From Owenia fusiformis (lineage: Eukaryota > Annelida > Polychaeta > Sabellida > Oweniidae), in NCBI GenBank assembly GCA_903813345.2, contig CAIIXF020000007.1:11785730-11849729 (forward strand): a stretch of 64,000 nucleotides of DNA, in the 5' to 3' direction. Under the pieces are notes generated by a model, which was not told the origin of the DNA, did not search any database, and saw only the letters and a list, made by a program, of their open reading frames with translations. Below, in pieces: positions 33,986-46,700 of this stretch (its first letter is position 1; every line of letters begins with the position of its first letter). Both the position numbers and the translations under genes were made by a program.

Positions 33986-36900
33986 CTGAAAGTAGATCCG
34001 TCAGATGCTTGGTGTAATCATTTGATGAGGAAATACTCCGTTATTCATACAGGATGGACCTACCTCCATATGGAGACTAAGCTCTAAAGTTTCACGTTTA
34101 TATGAAGATGGGCTCGTCTATGAATTATTGGAGTATTCCCCTCTCATAATCATCATGCTGTTTCGTTGAGTTTAATTCGAATGAATCGGAAAAAACACAC
34201 AAAATAACTTTTAAACTGCGATATAAATGTGCTATACATTACCTCATTTTGATGATCATGTAAATTGCAACAAGGACTAGTACTATAGATGTCACCCCCA
34301 ACACTGCTGGAAGAACCACTGGCAGCAAAGATGCACCTACCAATATCAAATTATAAAATATTAAGAATATGTTTTAAATATACAGTAATTCAAATACACC
34401 TCCTCAAAAACTATTTTATGAGTTCAATTTCTCCAAACTTAAATACATCGCACGAATCTGCAAATTAATTGCTTTTTTTAAATTAAGGGTAACTCGCAAA
34501 ATATTTACTTTCGGATCCGTATAACATTACGATGTTTGAAGAAATGGACAAATGTATAATGATGTATGTATTGAACTAAATGAAAGGAAATGTGATAAAA
34601 TTGCAACTCTTTTTCCTTCCAGTCCATTCCCAATCAACAACCAGTACCGGGGCCTATACGGAGAGGACAACAATTCCCGGGAAACAATGATTTGCAATGT
34701 ATGATTTCATATGATCTTCATAATTCTTACCTGTCGTATTGTTTGATCCCCCATCTCCAATAGTTGTGGTTGGTTCACTTGTAACTGATGTGGTTGGTCC
34801 ACTTGTAACTGATGTGGTTGGTTCACTTGTAACCGATGTGGTTGGTCCACTTGGAACCGATGTGTTTGGTTCACTTGTAACTGTTGTGGTTGGTTCACTT
34901 GTAATTGTTGTGGTTGATTCACTTGTAACTGTTGTGGTTGGTTTACTTGTAATTGTTGTGGTTGGTTCACTTGTAACTGATGTGGTTGGTCCACTTGTAA
35001 CTGATGTGGTTGGTTCACTTGTAACCGATGTGGTTGGTCCACTTGTAAACGATGTGTTTGGTTCACTTGTAACTGTTGTGGTTGGTTCACTTGTAACTGA
35101 TGTGGTTGGTCCACTTGTAACTGATGTGGTTGGTTCACTTGTAACCGATGTGGTTGGTCCACTTGTAAACGATGTGTTTGGTTCACTTGTAACTGTTGTG
35201 GTTGGTTCACTTGTAGCTATTGTGGTTGGCGTAGATTCAACAGACGTTGGTTGCATCGACGTAGATTCAATAGATGATGGTTGAACTGACATAGATTCCA
35301 TAGATGTTGGTTGAATTGACAACGATTCAATAGATGTTGGTTGAACTGAGACCGGTTCAATGGAAGTTGGTTGAACTGACGAAGATTCAATGGAAGTTGG
35401 TTGAACTGACATCGATTCAACAGATGTTGGTTGAACTAACGAAGATGTTGGTTTAACTGACAAAGATTCAATATATGTTGGTTGAACTGACATCGATTCA
35501 ATGGAAGTTGGTTGAACTGACATCGATTCAATGGAAGTTGGTTGAACTGACATCGATTCAATAGATGTTGGTTGAACTGACGTAGATTCAAGAGATGTTG
35601 GTTGAATTGAAAAAGATTCAATATATGTTGGTTGAACTGACATCGATTCAACAGATGTTGGTTTAACTGATATAGATTCAACAGATGTTGGTTGAATTGA
35701 AAAAGATTCCACAGATGTTGGTTCAACTGACAAAGATTCAATAGATGTTGGTTCAACTGACAAAGATTCAACAGATGTTGGTTCAACTGACACAGGTTCA
35801 ACAGACGTTGGATTAATTGACAAAGATTCAATAAATGTTGGTTGAACTGACAAAGATTCCAAAGATGTTGGTTGAACTGACCTAGATTCAAGGGATGTTG
35901 GTTGAACTGACAAAGATTCAAGAGATGTTGGTTGAACTGACGTAGATTCAAGAGATGTTGGTTGAACTGCCAAAGATTCCATAGATGTTGGTTGAACTGA
36001 CGTAGATTCAAGAGATGTTGGTTGAACTGACAAAGATTCCATAGATGTTGGTTGAACTGACGTAGATTCAAGAGATGTTGGTTGAACTGACAAAGATTCA
36101 AGAGATGTTGGTTGAACTGACGTAGATTCAAGAGATGTTGGTTGAACTGACAAAGACTCCATAGATGTTGGTCGAACTGGCATAGATGTAATAGATGTTG
36201 GTTGAATTGACATGGATTCAATTGGAGTTGTTTGGATTGACATAGATTCAGCTGACGTAGGTTGAACTGACATGGATTCAATGGATGTTGATTGAACTAG
36301 GATTGATTCAATTGAAGTTGGTTGAATTGACAAAGATTCAAAAGAAGTTGTTTGAATTGACATCGACTCAAACGATGTAGGTAGAATGGATGTTGTCTCG
36401 ACAGATATTTGCAATGTTGACTCAATCTCTAATATTGAAGTTGGCACTATACTTGACGACACTTCCGGTTTGGGGCAATCTGTGTTGTTCTCGTTAGGTA
36501 TACCTGGATCAACACAGAATAACATTAAAAGGACTTATATAGAACAATATTCAAACGGTCAATAAGAATCGCTGACTTGAACCAAAAAATAAATGAGCTG
36601 TGGCGAAAAGGATGACTCGAATGATCAATTGCAAATTTCCAAAAAGTGAAAGAGATTTGATGTTCAACTCCAGATATCTTTACAACATTGATGTACTTGT
36701 AGACTTCTTCAATCAAAACGTGTTTTTATTCCTAATAATAGAGTGCATATTTAGCAGGATTTTTTCGTCACTTTAATTATGTTGCTACTATCTGACTTGA
36801 CCAATTTGGTGTTACTAGTTTGAAGTTTCTTGTATAAACCGTTCACCTCTTTTCAAATGGACTCGTCGAGAGTAAACACTTTGATTGTCAGAACAAAAAC

Positions 36901-39900
36901 ACGTTATAAAGAGATACATAATACGATCGGAGACTTACTAGCACTATAAGCGATGTCAACACAGTCAATATCAACAAACGGGGAGAGTGCCTTTTCTTTT
37001 TCCGTTGACTCTCTATATCCGTCTTTGCACTCGCACTTCCCAGTTGTTGCATTGCACACTTGCTCCACGAAATCTTGGCATATCTGAAATGTATGACATA
37101 ATTCAAACATATTCGCCAACATTGTACTGATTGATTTAAACGTCAGATTACATAGTACTAAAATAAACATACCTTTTGGTTTTCGCCTGTTTCTTTACAG
37201 TCTTCACCTAGCAATGACCACGTATATTTGTTAGAAACATCCTCTTTGCATCTCCTTTCATCCACCTTTACATATCCCTCTCGACATTCACATATTCCTC
37301 CTATACACACCGTGCTAACCCCGGGGCACAGGATGGTGTCATTGCACCCCTTGCCAATCTCCGACACTGTAAAAGGCATCAATGAATGATGTATACCAAG
37401 AAATACATACTCTTTGCCAAAACGACAGAATCAAATTAAGAAAATGGAATCTCATACAATGTTTTGAAACCATATTACTTAAATTCAAAAAGGCTTAATG
37501 CGTACTGAGAAGAAAAAATGGACACAAAACGAAACACGATTGTCTTTTCGAATTTGTTAATGAAAATATCAAAGAAACGAAAAAATAATTGATTTAGAAT
37601 ATAACATTCCATCTTTCATTTGGCATTGCAAAATATATTTTTGATAATTGATTGTAAGCTCCAGAGTGGCCCGTTTGAACTGTCGTTGCTGTCAAATTTA
37701 AGTACTTATCAATCCATTGGAAATACAATGGGATGAAAAGTATAGGTCTTTACCTTGTTAAAAACAAAGAAAAGTAAGCATTACGGCACCGATAATTAAA
37801 AAACAAAGTAAATCTTACCGCCTAAGCACTTATTGTTCTCATCATTTGATATATAACCAACATCACATACACAAACTTTGCCATCGCAGCCTCGAGGTGT
37901 ACAATCAGCATTTGGGATGCAGTTTGCTCTTGTTTCACACGACTCATATATGTTTACTGCAATATAGAATAACGGTCTAATGACTGTTATAAGAGACATC
38001 ATTTCTCAGAAATTCGCTTGACGTTTCTTGTACATGAAATGAAGACAAGACTAGCTTCGCTTCATTACACAGCACAACATAACACAAGACTAGCTTGTCT
38101 TCACAACACAGCACAACATAACACAAGACTAGCTTCTCTTCACAACACAGCACAATATAACACAAGACATTGCTTCATAACACAGCACAACATAACACAA
38201 GACTAGCATCGCTTCACAACACAGCACAACGTAACACAAGACTAGCTTGTCTTCACAACACAGCACAACATAACACAATACTAGCATCGCTTCACAACAC
38301 AGCACAACGTAACACAAGACTAGCTTGTCTTCACAACACAGCACAACATAACACAAGACTAGCATCGCTTCACAACACAGCACAACGTAACACAATACTA
38401 GCTTGTCTTCACAACACAGCACAACATAACACAATACTAGCTTCTCTTCACAACACAGTATAACATAACACAAGACGTCGCTTCATTACACAGCACAACA
38501 TAACACAAGACTAGCTTGTCTTCACAACACAGCACAACATAACACAAGACTAGCATCGCTTCACAACACAGCACAACGTAACACAAGACTAGCTTGTCTT
38601 CACAACACAGCACAACATAACACAATACTAGCTTCTCTTCACAACACAGTATAACATAACACAAGACGTCGCTTCATTACACAGCACAACATAACACAAG
38701 ACTAGCTTCATAACACATCACAACATAACACAAGACTAGCTTCTCTTCATAACACATCACAACATAACACAAGATTTGCTTCAATTCATAACACAGCACA
38801 ACATAACACAAGACTAGCTTCAATTCATAACACAGCACAACATAACACACGACTTCGCTTCATAACACATCACAAAATAAGACAAGACTAGCTTCTCTTC
38901 ACAACACAGCACAACATAACACAAGACTAGCTTCAATTCATAACACAGCACAACATAACACAAGACTAGCTTCGCTTCACAACACAGCACAACATAACAC
39001 AAGACTAGCATCGCTTCACAACACAGCACAACGTAACACAGGAATTCAATTCATAACACAGCACAACATAACACAAGACTAGCTTCGCTTCACGGCACAA
39101 CACAGCACAACATAACACAAGACTAGATTCGCTTCACAACACAGCACAACATAACACAAGACTAGCTTCGCTTCACAACACAGCACAACATAACACAAGA
39201 CTAGCTTGTCTTCACAACACAGCACAACATAACACAATACTAGCTTCTCTTCACAACACAGTATAACATAACACAAGACGTCGCTTCATAACACAGCACA
39301 ACATAACACAAGACTAGCTTCATAACACATCATAACATAACACAAGACTAGCTTCTCTTCACAACACAGCACAATATAACACAAGACATTGCTTCATAAC
39401 ACAGCACAACATAACACAAGACTTCAATTCATAACACAGCACAACATAACACAAGACTAGCTTCGCTTCATAACACAGCACAACATAACACAAGACTTCG
39501 CTTCATAACACAGCACAACATAACACAAAACCTCGCTTCATAACACACCACAGCATAACACAAGACTAGCTTCTCTTCACAACACAGCACAACAGAACAC
39601 AAGACTAGCTTCTCTTCACAACACAGCACAATATAACACAAGACATTGCTTCATAACACAGCACAACATAACACAAGACTAGCTTCATAACACATCACAA
39701 CATAACACGAGACTAGCTTATCTTCACAACACAGCCCAACATAACACAAGACTTCAATTCATAACACAGCACAACATAACACAAAACCTCACTTCATAAC
39801 ACACCACAGCATAACACAAGACTATCTTCTCTTCACAACACAGCACAGCATAACACAAGACTAGCTCCTCTTCACAACACAGCACAATATAACACAAGAC

Positions 39901-42900
39901 ATTGCTTCATAACACAGCACAACATAACACAAGACTAGCTTCATAACACATCACAACATAACACAAGACTAGCTTATCTTCACAAAACAGCCCAACATAA
40001 CACAAGACTTCAATTCATAACACAGCACAACATAACATAACACAAGACTAGCTACTCTTCACAACACAGCACAACATAACACAAGACTAGCTTCATAACA
40101 CATCACAACATAACACAAGACTAGCTTCATAACACATCACAACATAACAAAAGACTTCGCTTCATAACACAGCACAACAGAACACAAGACTAGCTTCTCT
40201 TCACAACACAGCACAACAGAACACAAGACTTCGCTTCATAACACAGCACAACAGAACACAAGACTAGCTTCTCTTCACAACACAGCACAACATAACACAA
40301 GACTTCGCTTCATAACACATCACAACATAACACAAGACTAGCTTCTCTTCACGACACAGCACAACATAACACAAGACTAGCTTTGCTTCACAACACAGCA
40401 CAACATAACACAAGACTAGCTTGTCTTCACAACACAGCACAACATAACACAATGCTAGCTTCTCTTCACAACACAGTATAACATAACACAAGACGTCGCT
40501 TCATAACACAGCACAACATAACACAAGACTAGCTTCATAACACATCATAACATAACACAAGACTAGCTTCTCTTCACAACACAGCACAACATAACACAAG
40601 ACTTCAATTCATAACACAGCACAACATAACACAAGACTAGCTTCGCTTCATAACACAGCACAACATAACACAAGACTAGCTTCTCTTCACAACACAGCAC
40701 AATATAACACAAGACATTGCTTCATAACACAGCACAACATAACACAAGACTAGCTTCATAACACATCACAACATAACACAAGACTAGCTTATCTTCACAA
40801 CACAGCCCAACATAACACAAGACTTCAATTCATAACACAGCACAACATAACATAACACAAGACTAGCTACTCTTCACAACACAGCACAACATAACACAAA
40901 ACCTCACTTCATAACACACCACAGCATAACACAAGACTATCTTCTCTTCACAACACAGGACAGCATAACACAAGACTAGCTCCTCTTCACAACACAGCAC
41001 AATATAACACAAGACATTGCTTCATAACACAGCACAACATAACACAAGACTAGCTTCATAACACATCACAACATAACACAAGACTAGCTTATCTTCACAA
41101 CACAGCCCAACATAACACAAGACTTCAATTCATAACACAGCACAACATAACATAACACAAGACTAGCTACTCTTCACAACACAGCACACCATAACACAAG
41201 ACTAGCTTCATAACACATCACAACATAACAAAAGACTTCGCTTCATAACACAGCACAACAGAACACAAGACTAGCTTCTCTTCACAACACAGCACAACAT
41301 AACACAAGACCTCGCTTCATAACACATCACAACATAAGACAAGACTTCGCTTCATAACACAGCACAACATAACACAAGACCTCGCTTCATAACACATCAC
41401 AACATAACACAAGACTTCGCTTCATAACACATCACAACAGAACACAAGACTATCTTCTCTTCACAACACAGCACAACATAACACAAGACCTCGCTTCATA
41501 ACACATCACAACATAACACAAGACTTCGCTTCATAACACATCACAACAGAACACAAGACTAGCTTCTCTTCACAACACAGCACAACATAACACAAGACTT
41601 CGCTTCATAACACATCACAACATAACACAAGACTAGCTTCATAACACAGCACAACATAACACAAGACTTCGCTTCATAACACATCACAACAGAACACAAG
41701 ACTAGCTTCTCTTCACGACACAGCACAACATAACACAAGACTAGCTTTGCTTCACAACACAGCACAACATAACACAATAGACTAGCTTCAATTCATAACA
41801 CAGCACAACATAACACAAGACTAGCTTCGCTTCACAACACAGCACAACATAACACAAGACTTCGCTTCATAACACATCACAACATAACACAAGACTAGCT
41901 TCTCTTCACAACACAGCACAACATAACACAAGACTAGCTTCATAACACATCACAACATAACAAAAGACTAGCTTCGCCTTATAACACACCACAGCATAAC
42001 ATTTACGAATGAACACAACACAACACGACATAAGAAAATATAGCAACGGAACAGAAATTAATCATCAAACCTTTTAAATAAGTTCGTAGTAATTAATATT
42101 TTTTGATTGTGCTATCATTTGAAGTCATACGTACCCAGGGGCGGTGGCGTCGGACAGGATATCTCAGTATTATTCACTAAAAAAGGAAACAATAAATAAG
42201 TATCAGGGAAACCAATTGGTCCCTCAAAATACTGGTCCACTAGGGAGGTGTTCCACCTACAAAGGTTCATTTTAGAAGGGTTCGTTTAAGTTTTTACTGT
42301 AGTTATGCTGAGATAGAGTTCTTTCATTGATTGATAAAAACGTTACATAACAGTCGTTCCTATTGGAGAAAATTACGCGAAATTACGCGAGCGATGTAGT
42401 TTAACAAGACACCGTACACTGATCATTGTGAATTCAAATATCAACATAAATACCAGAATAGATTGCAAATGTTCTCTTACGCAAACTTCAACCAGAGATT
42501 ATTTTAAAATTGAGATGGCTTCATGAGGATGTGGCTTGTAGCATTATTCATGATAGAACCCTGTTATTATTAACTTACCCCCCTATCACACCAAACTCGT
42601 TCTTACCCGTTCTTGCCAGTCCTACGAAAACGTCGTAAAACGGGCTCAATCTGGCTGTGGTCGGGAAATATGTCTGAAATAATTAGCTTCTTCGTTCTTA
42701 AACAGTCTTCAATACGTCCATCTCGTTCGCAGTTCGTTCAGGTCGCACCACGTCGGTGTGCAACGCCGTAGAACGCGTCCCTTAGTCTAGAAGGTCATCA
42801 TGACCTGATAACAGAACGTTATGGTCGCAATCGAATTTTGAATCGATTCAAAATTCTAAAATCACATTCCCGTCTGAGAACGTTCATAAAGTTCGTAAAT

Positions 42901-45900
42901 AGACCTTAGAAAGTTGCAGCTACATTCATTCCGTTCGCACACAGTTTAAAACCAGTTTTGAAGAACGCAGTGGCAACTTGTTTGGTGTGATAGCTATATT
43001 TTTGCTAACTCGTTCATAAGCAGTGTTAAATACGTTCTTAATCAGTTTAAACCCGTTTGCAATGAGTTCTACCTCGTTCTCAACACGTCCTCAGACAGTT
43101 CAACTCGTTGTTAAAACGTCCCTAGTAGGATTGAAGTACGACGGTTCCGTTCGTAGTACGTCCAGTTCGTCGTTAGTACGTTGTCACTCGTTCTAGTTGT
43201 AGAACGTGACGACCACGAGAACATTTTGAGCATTGTCTAAGTTCTAGAGGACCTACCCGTTCGAGTACGTTCGATGAAGTTTGTAAATAGATCCCAAACG
43301 GTTCTTAATACGTCCAGTCCGTTCGTACACAGTTGAAGCCCGTTTTCGAGAACGTAGTGAGAACTAGTTTGGTGTGATAGTAGGGTTAAGTAATGCTTGA
43401 GGTTGGTGACACAAATATTTTAGATGAGAATAGGATGACGTATTACTCATTTTTGTTGATTCATGAACATAATATTGCTTTTGTCAAAATCATATGGCAT
43501 TTCCTACTTGAAATGTAGTTCTCCGCCTCAACTAGTAATAATGTGCATACACTCCCCTCCATAAGTTTGGCAAACTTTTTTCCCCCATTGAACTACGTGT
43601 TAAAGCCTCTTTACCTTTGAATTTTTATTTACTTAACCGGCGATGAAAATACTTATACTATTGATGGAAACGTAATTTGACTTTAATTCCAATACCTCCA
43701 AATTTTCTCAATTTTTTCCCTCAATTACAATAGGTCGAAAATTGATGATAAATTTGATGAATTTTTGAAAATCGACATTCCCATGTTAACCAATGGGAAA
43801 TGGTAGGTTTGCCGCAACTCATATGATATGACAGAATATCCATCCATCCGAGTCTTTTCAAAAAATACGAGTTAGGCAGGCAATTGAATTTGCTAACTTT
43901 ATTTAACAAAAAATTGATATGTTTCTTCAGGTTCAACAAAGTTATAAGGCTTTAAAGTCAAAATTGTTTTTCAAAAAACCTCTCCCATTGAAATAACACA
44001 GGAGGCGAAAAATTATTTTCTAAAATGACTTTGAAGCGCTGTAACTTTAATATTCATCAAATAAACTAAACACTTAGTGTTCATAAAGCTAGACAAATAT
44101 ATTTTTTGCTGAATCTTTCACTGAAAAGATATCCTGATTTCTGATTTGCCCCGAACCCTCCATTTCCCACTGGATTACATGGGAATGACGATTTTCAAAA
44201 ATTCATCAAATTTATCATCAATTTTCGACCTATTGTAATTGAGGAAAAAAATTGAGAAAATTTGGAGGTATTGGAAATAAAGTCAACTTTACGTTTCCAT
44301 CAATAGTATAAGGTATTTCATCGCCGGTTAAGTAAATAAAAATTCAAATGTAAAGAGGCGTTAACACGTAGTCCAATGGGGAAAAAAGGTTGCCAAACTT
44401 ATGGAGGGGAGTGTAGAAGAAAGGTTATTCTTGGTGTTCAGAAGAATGTTTGTTTGTGTGACAGGCAACTTACCTAAAACAACATCTCGGCGACACTCAA
44501 ATTTATTGGACGGTTCTAAATAAATGTCTGCAGTTGTAGCTTCTCTGTATCCCTCATTGCATTTACACGTTCCTGATATACAATCTTGGAAAAGTCCAGA
44601 ACAAACTTCAAACGAGCTATCGTCACAAGGTTCATTAAGAAGACGGTAAGATATTCCACCCGCAGATGGTTCCCTTCGACATTTCTCTTCATCGTATGAC
44701 AGTTCATATCCTTCATCACAAGTGCAAACGTTGTCAGTTGAACTGCAATGGGAGTTCGCTGATAGGCACTGCTTACCAATACAAGACTCACCCAGCGCGG
44801 CAACTGAAAAAAATAATTTCACTACATAATTCTTTGATTACCTTAACAACTGACAACTTGAACTACAAAATCACACATATTCATTACTGTATTCTACGGA
44901 ACAACGAAGAAAGAGAAAACTATGAATACGATCCAGTTTAAAATCGCTCTAAGTATTCAAATTTTAAAAATGGTAAAAGGAAAACACAAAAACGTCAACT
45001 AACCACCTGTGTAAATTCAGAATAATGACAACGTTTACCTTCTTCACAGGCTGAACTGTTCGCCGATGGTAAAAATCTAATATTACACACACAAACACTT
45101 CCGTCACACCCTCTTGCAATGCACTGGGCATTTGTTGGGCAGTCGCGTGTAGACGTACAATTTCCTTCTACATTGGCAGCTCCTACAACAATATCAAAAG
45201 ATGAAGACAGTGACCGTGGCGGATATGAAATTATAGGTGAATCAAGGGTCATTACCTACCCAATATTTTGAGTTCGCTTCCTCAAGAGAGAGTCCCATCT
45301 CCATTCTTTAAGATAATCATTTAGCCTAACCAATCACAATACTGTGAATTTTTAATTTTATGTTTTAATAAATGCCTGACCATCGTTTCTATTAAAACTC
45401 TCAGTAATGGAGTAATAGGTTCTTTTGGGGTCACGAAGATCTTATCTGATGAAAAATTGTATATTTATTTCTCCAATTCAGAGCCTTGCATTAGACCCTG
45501 ACACCCAAGGTTCGAGTTTCCTCGACTTGTTTTTTGTTTCATTATCATATATAGTCTATAAAGTCCATAGTCTTAAGGCATGGCTTCACGAGAGTGATAA
45601 AAATACCAAGATGAAATAACTGAATGACAATTAATAATTTTGCACCTCTCGTCAACCCTGCAATAGTTTTTTTAGTCTTACATTGGGCCAAATGTTAAGA
45701 ACTTCAAGTTGCCAAACTTTTTTTTATTTCTGTTTATTAAGTCACGTTGCAAATAAATTTCCAATGTTACAATTACATTGCCACCCGCAGATGAATCAAG
45801 AGTCATTACCTACCCAATATAATGAAGTATAAGATAGTGTCACATATTTTCCAAAATTGTGGGTAAAATACATTTTTTCTTATTGAGAGGGGTGTAGATC

Positions 45901-46001
45901 ATTACAGACTGCTACCCCAGAGTGTACTCACCAACATCTTGAGTTAAGGCAAATACACACAACATGGAGACCATATATATTTTCCATTTCACCTGCTCCA
46001 T
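33793..46001 (-). CDS. Gene B: transmembrane mucin with EB/EGF-like modules (10 coding exons)
   Basis: Exons in coding order: 46001-45932, 45182-45039, 44803-44474, 42176-42135, 37956-37819, 37366-37173, 37083-36939, 36503-34731, 34336-34243, 33985-33793. All phases close to give 1,040 aa. The first seven exons match gene A exon for exon in length, phase and cysteine pattern. The mucin exon is different: 10-aa units (QPTSLESLSV) then 8-aa units (TSEPTTSV). It splices straight to the transmembrane exon; no SEA or EGF exon exists in the 395 bp between. The tail ends with a tandem pair of NTGARQP...DVYA. It is probably a surface glycoprotein like A, but without the self-cleaving domain, so it should remain a single chain. 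Confidence 0.8.
34243..34336 (-). CDS. Gene B exon 9: transmembrane helix
   Basis: Reads GASLLPVVLPAVLGVTSIVL, then VLVAIYMIIKMR. SLLP...IIK matches gene A. 94 nt, phase 1 to 2. Confidence 0.85.
34731..36503 (-). CDS. Gene B exon 8: mucin-repeat exon with two repeat types
   Basis: One 1,773-nt exon, phase 1-1. It opens IPNENNTDCPKPEVSS, nearly the same as gene C (GGSCPKPEVSS), then carries about 39 units of 10 aa followed by about 19 units of 8 aa. It is Ser/Thr/Pro/Glu-rich and a good O-glycosylation substrate. It ends GGSNNTT. Confidence 0.85.
34755..35225 (-). repeat. 24-bp coding minisatellite
   Basis: About 19 units of 24 bp code for TSEPTTSV and variants TSGPTTSV and TSEPNTSF. The variant block recurs 120 bp apart (near 35051 and 35171), showing duplication of five-unit groups. 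Confidence 0.85.
35226..36410 (-). repeat. 30-bp coding minisatellite
   Basis: About 39 units of 30 bp code for QPTS[LIVM]ES[LMT]SV. Outer units are more diverged than central ones, as expected if exchange occurs mostly in the middle. Confidence 0.85.
36939..37083 (-). CDS. Gene B exon 7: EB/EGF-like module, second part
   Basis: ICQDFVEQVCNATTGKCEC, then KDGYRESTEKEKALSPFVD; close match to gene A exon 7 with one extra codon. Confidence 0.85.
37173..37366 (-). CDS. Gene B exon 6: EB/EGF-like module
   Basis: GCNDTILCPGVSTVC, GICECREGYVKVDERRC and YTWSLLGEDCKETG. Two codons shorter than in gene A; phase 1 to 0. Confidence 0.85.
37819..37956 (-). CDS. Gene B exon 5: cysteine-rich module
   Basis: NIYESCETRANCIPNADC, TPRGCDGKVCVC; 138 nt, phase 1-1, as in A and C. 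Confidence 0.85.
38030..42010. repeat. 4-kb intronic satellite, ~33- and ~40-bp units
   Basis: About a hundred units built from CACAACATAACACAAGACTA and CTTCACAACACAG or CTTCATAACACAT fill most of intron 4 of gene B. Long units of about 40 bp contain GACTAGCTTC; short ones of about 33 bp lack TAG. Some multi-unit blocks recur, for example ATTGCTTCATAACACAGC near 38165, 39385 and 40710. All reading frames over it are artefacts. Confidence 0.9.
42135..42176 (-). CDS. Gene B exon 4: 42-nt linker exon
   Basis: NNTEISCPTPPPL, phase 1-1, same length as in gene A; followed by the satellite-filled intron. Confidence 0.75.
42578..43385. mobile_element. Harbinger-like MITE (808 bp) in intron 3 of gene B
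   Basis: Flanked by TTA on both sides. Ends CCCCCCTATCACACCAAACT on the left and, inverted, CCCTACTATCACACCAAACT on the right. A related copy in opposite orientation lies at 48123-50124 and carries a nested insertion that this copy lacks. No transposase frame. Confidence 0.8.
43550..44413. mobile_element. Tc1/mariner-like foldback element (864 bp)
   Basis: Inverted arms of roughly 240 bp start CACTCCCCTCCATAAGTTTG and are flanked by TA on both sides, as for Tc1/mariner elements. The arms carry CTTAACCGGCGATGAAA. The right end is only 61 bp from exon 3 of gene B, inside the donor-side flank of that intron. No transposase is encoded. Confidence 0.75.
44474..44803 (-). CDS. Gene B exon 3: double EB/EGF-like module
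   Basis: Twelve cysteines: ESCIGKQC...CTCDEGYELSYDEEKC and LNEPC...CKCNEGYREATTAD...C. Same 330-nt length and phase as gene A and nearly identical over long stretches. Confidence 0.85.
45039..45182 (-). CDS. Gene B exon 2: EB-like module
   Basis: ANVEGNCTSTRDCPTNAQC, IARGCDGSVCVC and SSAC; 144 nt, phase 1-1. Confidence 0.85.
45932..46001 (-). CDS. Gene B exon 1 (coding): signal peptide
   Basis: MEQVKWKIYMVSMLCVFALT then QDV. The ATG directly follows an acceptor (CTTTCAG) exactly as in gene A, so transcription starts in an upstream non-coding exon. Confidence 0.8.
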
Positions 46002-46384
46002 CTGAAAGTTTAGTTTCTTTAAAACTGTGCTTTAATGTCAAAACAACGACCAATGCTTTTGACCTAGTTTTTTACGTTAGTCCTTGACATCATGATTATG
46101 GAGCGATACTAGAATGTCGAAACTTTTACAAAATTTACACACTGCATGGCAAAGTATGAACGAATCTAAAACTTTGACAAATTATAACATTTCAAAGTGT
46201 TCAAAGCGTTTTAAAGTGTTACATTAAAAAGACGAAGAAAATTGAACCAACATAGCATTTTCATTGATATTCTCAGGAATAAACATCTTTAATCGAGTCA
46301 AATTATTTCAGATCTCTTCGGTTATATTAGACTATCCCACAACAAACAACTAATGTATTTGTTTTTTTAAATAGATAAATGTAA

Positions 46385-46700
46385 ATGTATATTTACCTCT
46401 CCTATAAAATCATTTATCTATCCAATAAGAAATTATCAGAAATATATCTCGAGTTCCTGAAATGATATTTTCTTTTAGGATAAACTTACGTTTTACGTAT
46501 TGTTGACTTAAGTGATTGTCCAGTACACATTGAGCACTTCAAAATGTCATAAAGAACAATTACACATCACTTGGTCATATGTAAATCAATATTAGAATAC
46601 ATGTTTCAATAAGAGGACCGCTTCAACATGTTACAGCCTCTCAAGCTCTGGCATTTATTTTCTTTGAAAAACGATGACTACTTTATTCGAATAAGGTCCA
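46385..46700 (-). promoter_or_regulatory. Probable non-coding first exon and promoter of gene B
   Basis: A donor-like GAGAG|GTAAAT (minus strand, near 46397) is preceded by TTATTGGATAGATAAAT, and GCTCTGGCAT lies near 46655. These match gene A at 32630-32945 in order and approximate spacing. Confidence 0.35.

Noticed and set aside
34739-35284. Plus-strand 181-codon frame and a second minus-strand frame over the gene B repeats
   Set aside because: Shadows of the 24- and 30-bp units; the frame used by exon 8 is fixed by phase with both neighbours.
38129-38664. Repetitive Cys/Val/Leu open frames over the intronic satellite
   Set aside because: Pure satellite translation inside an intron.
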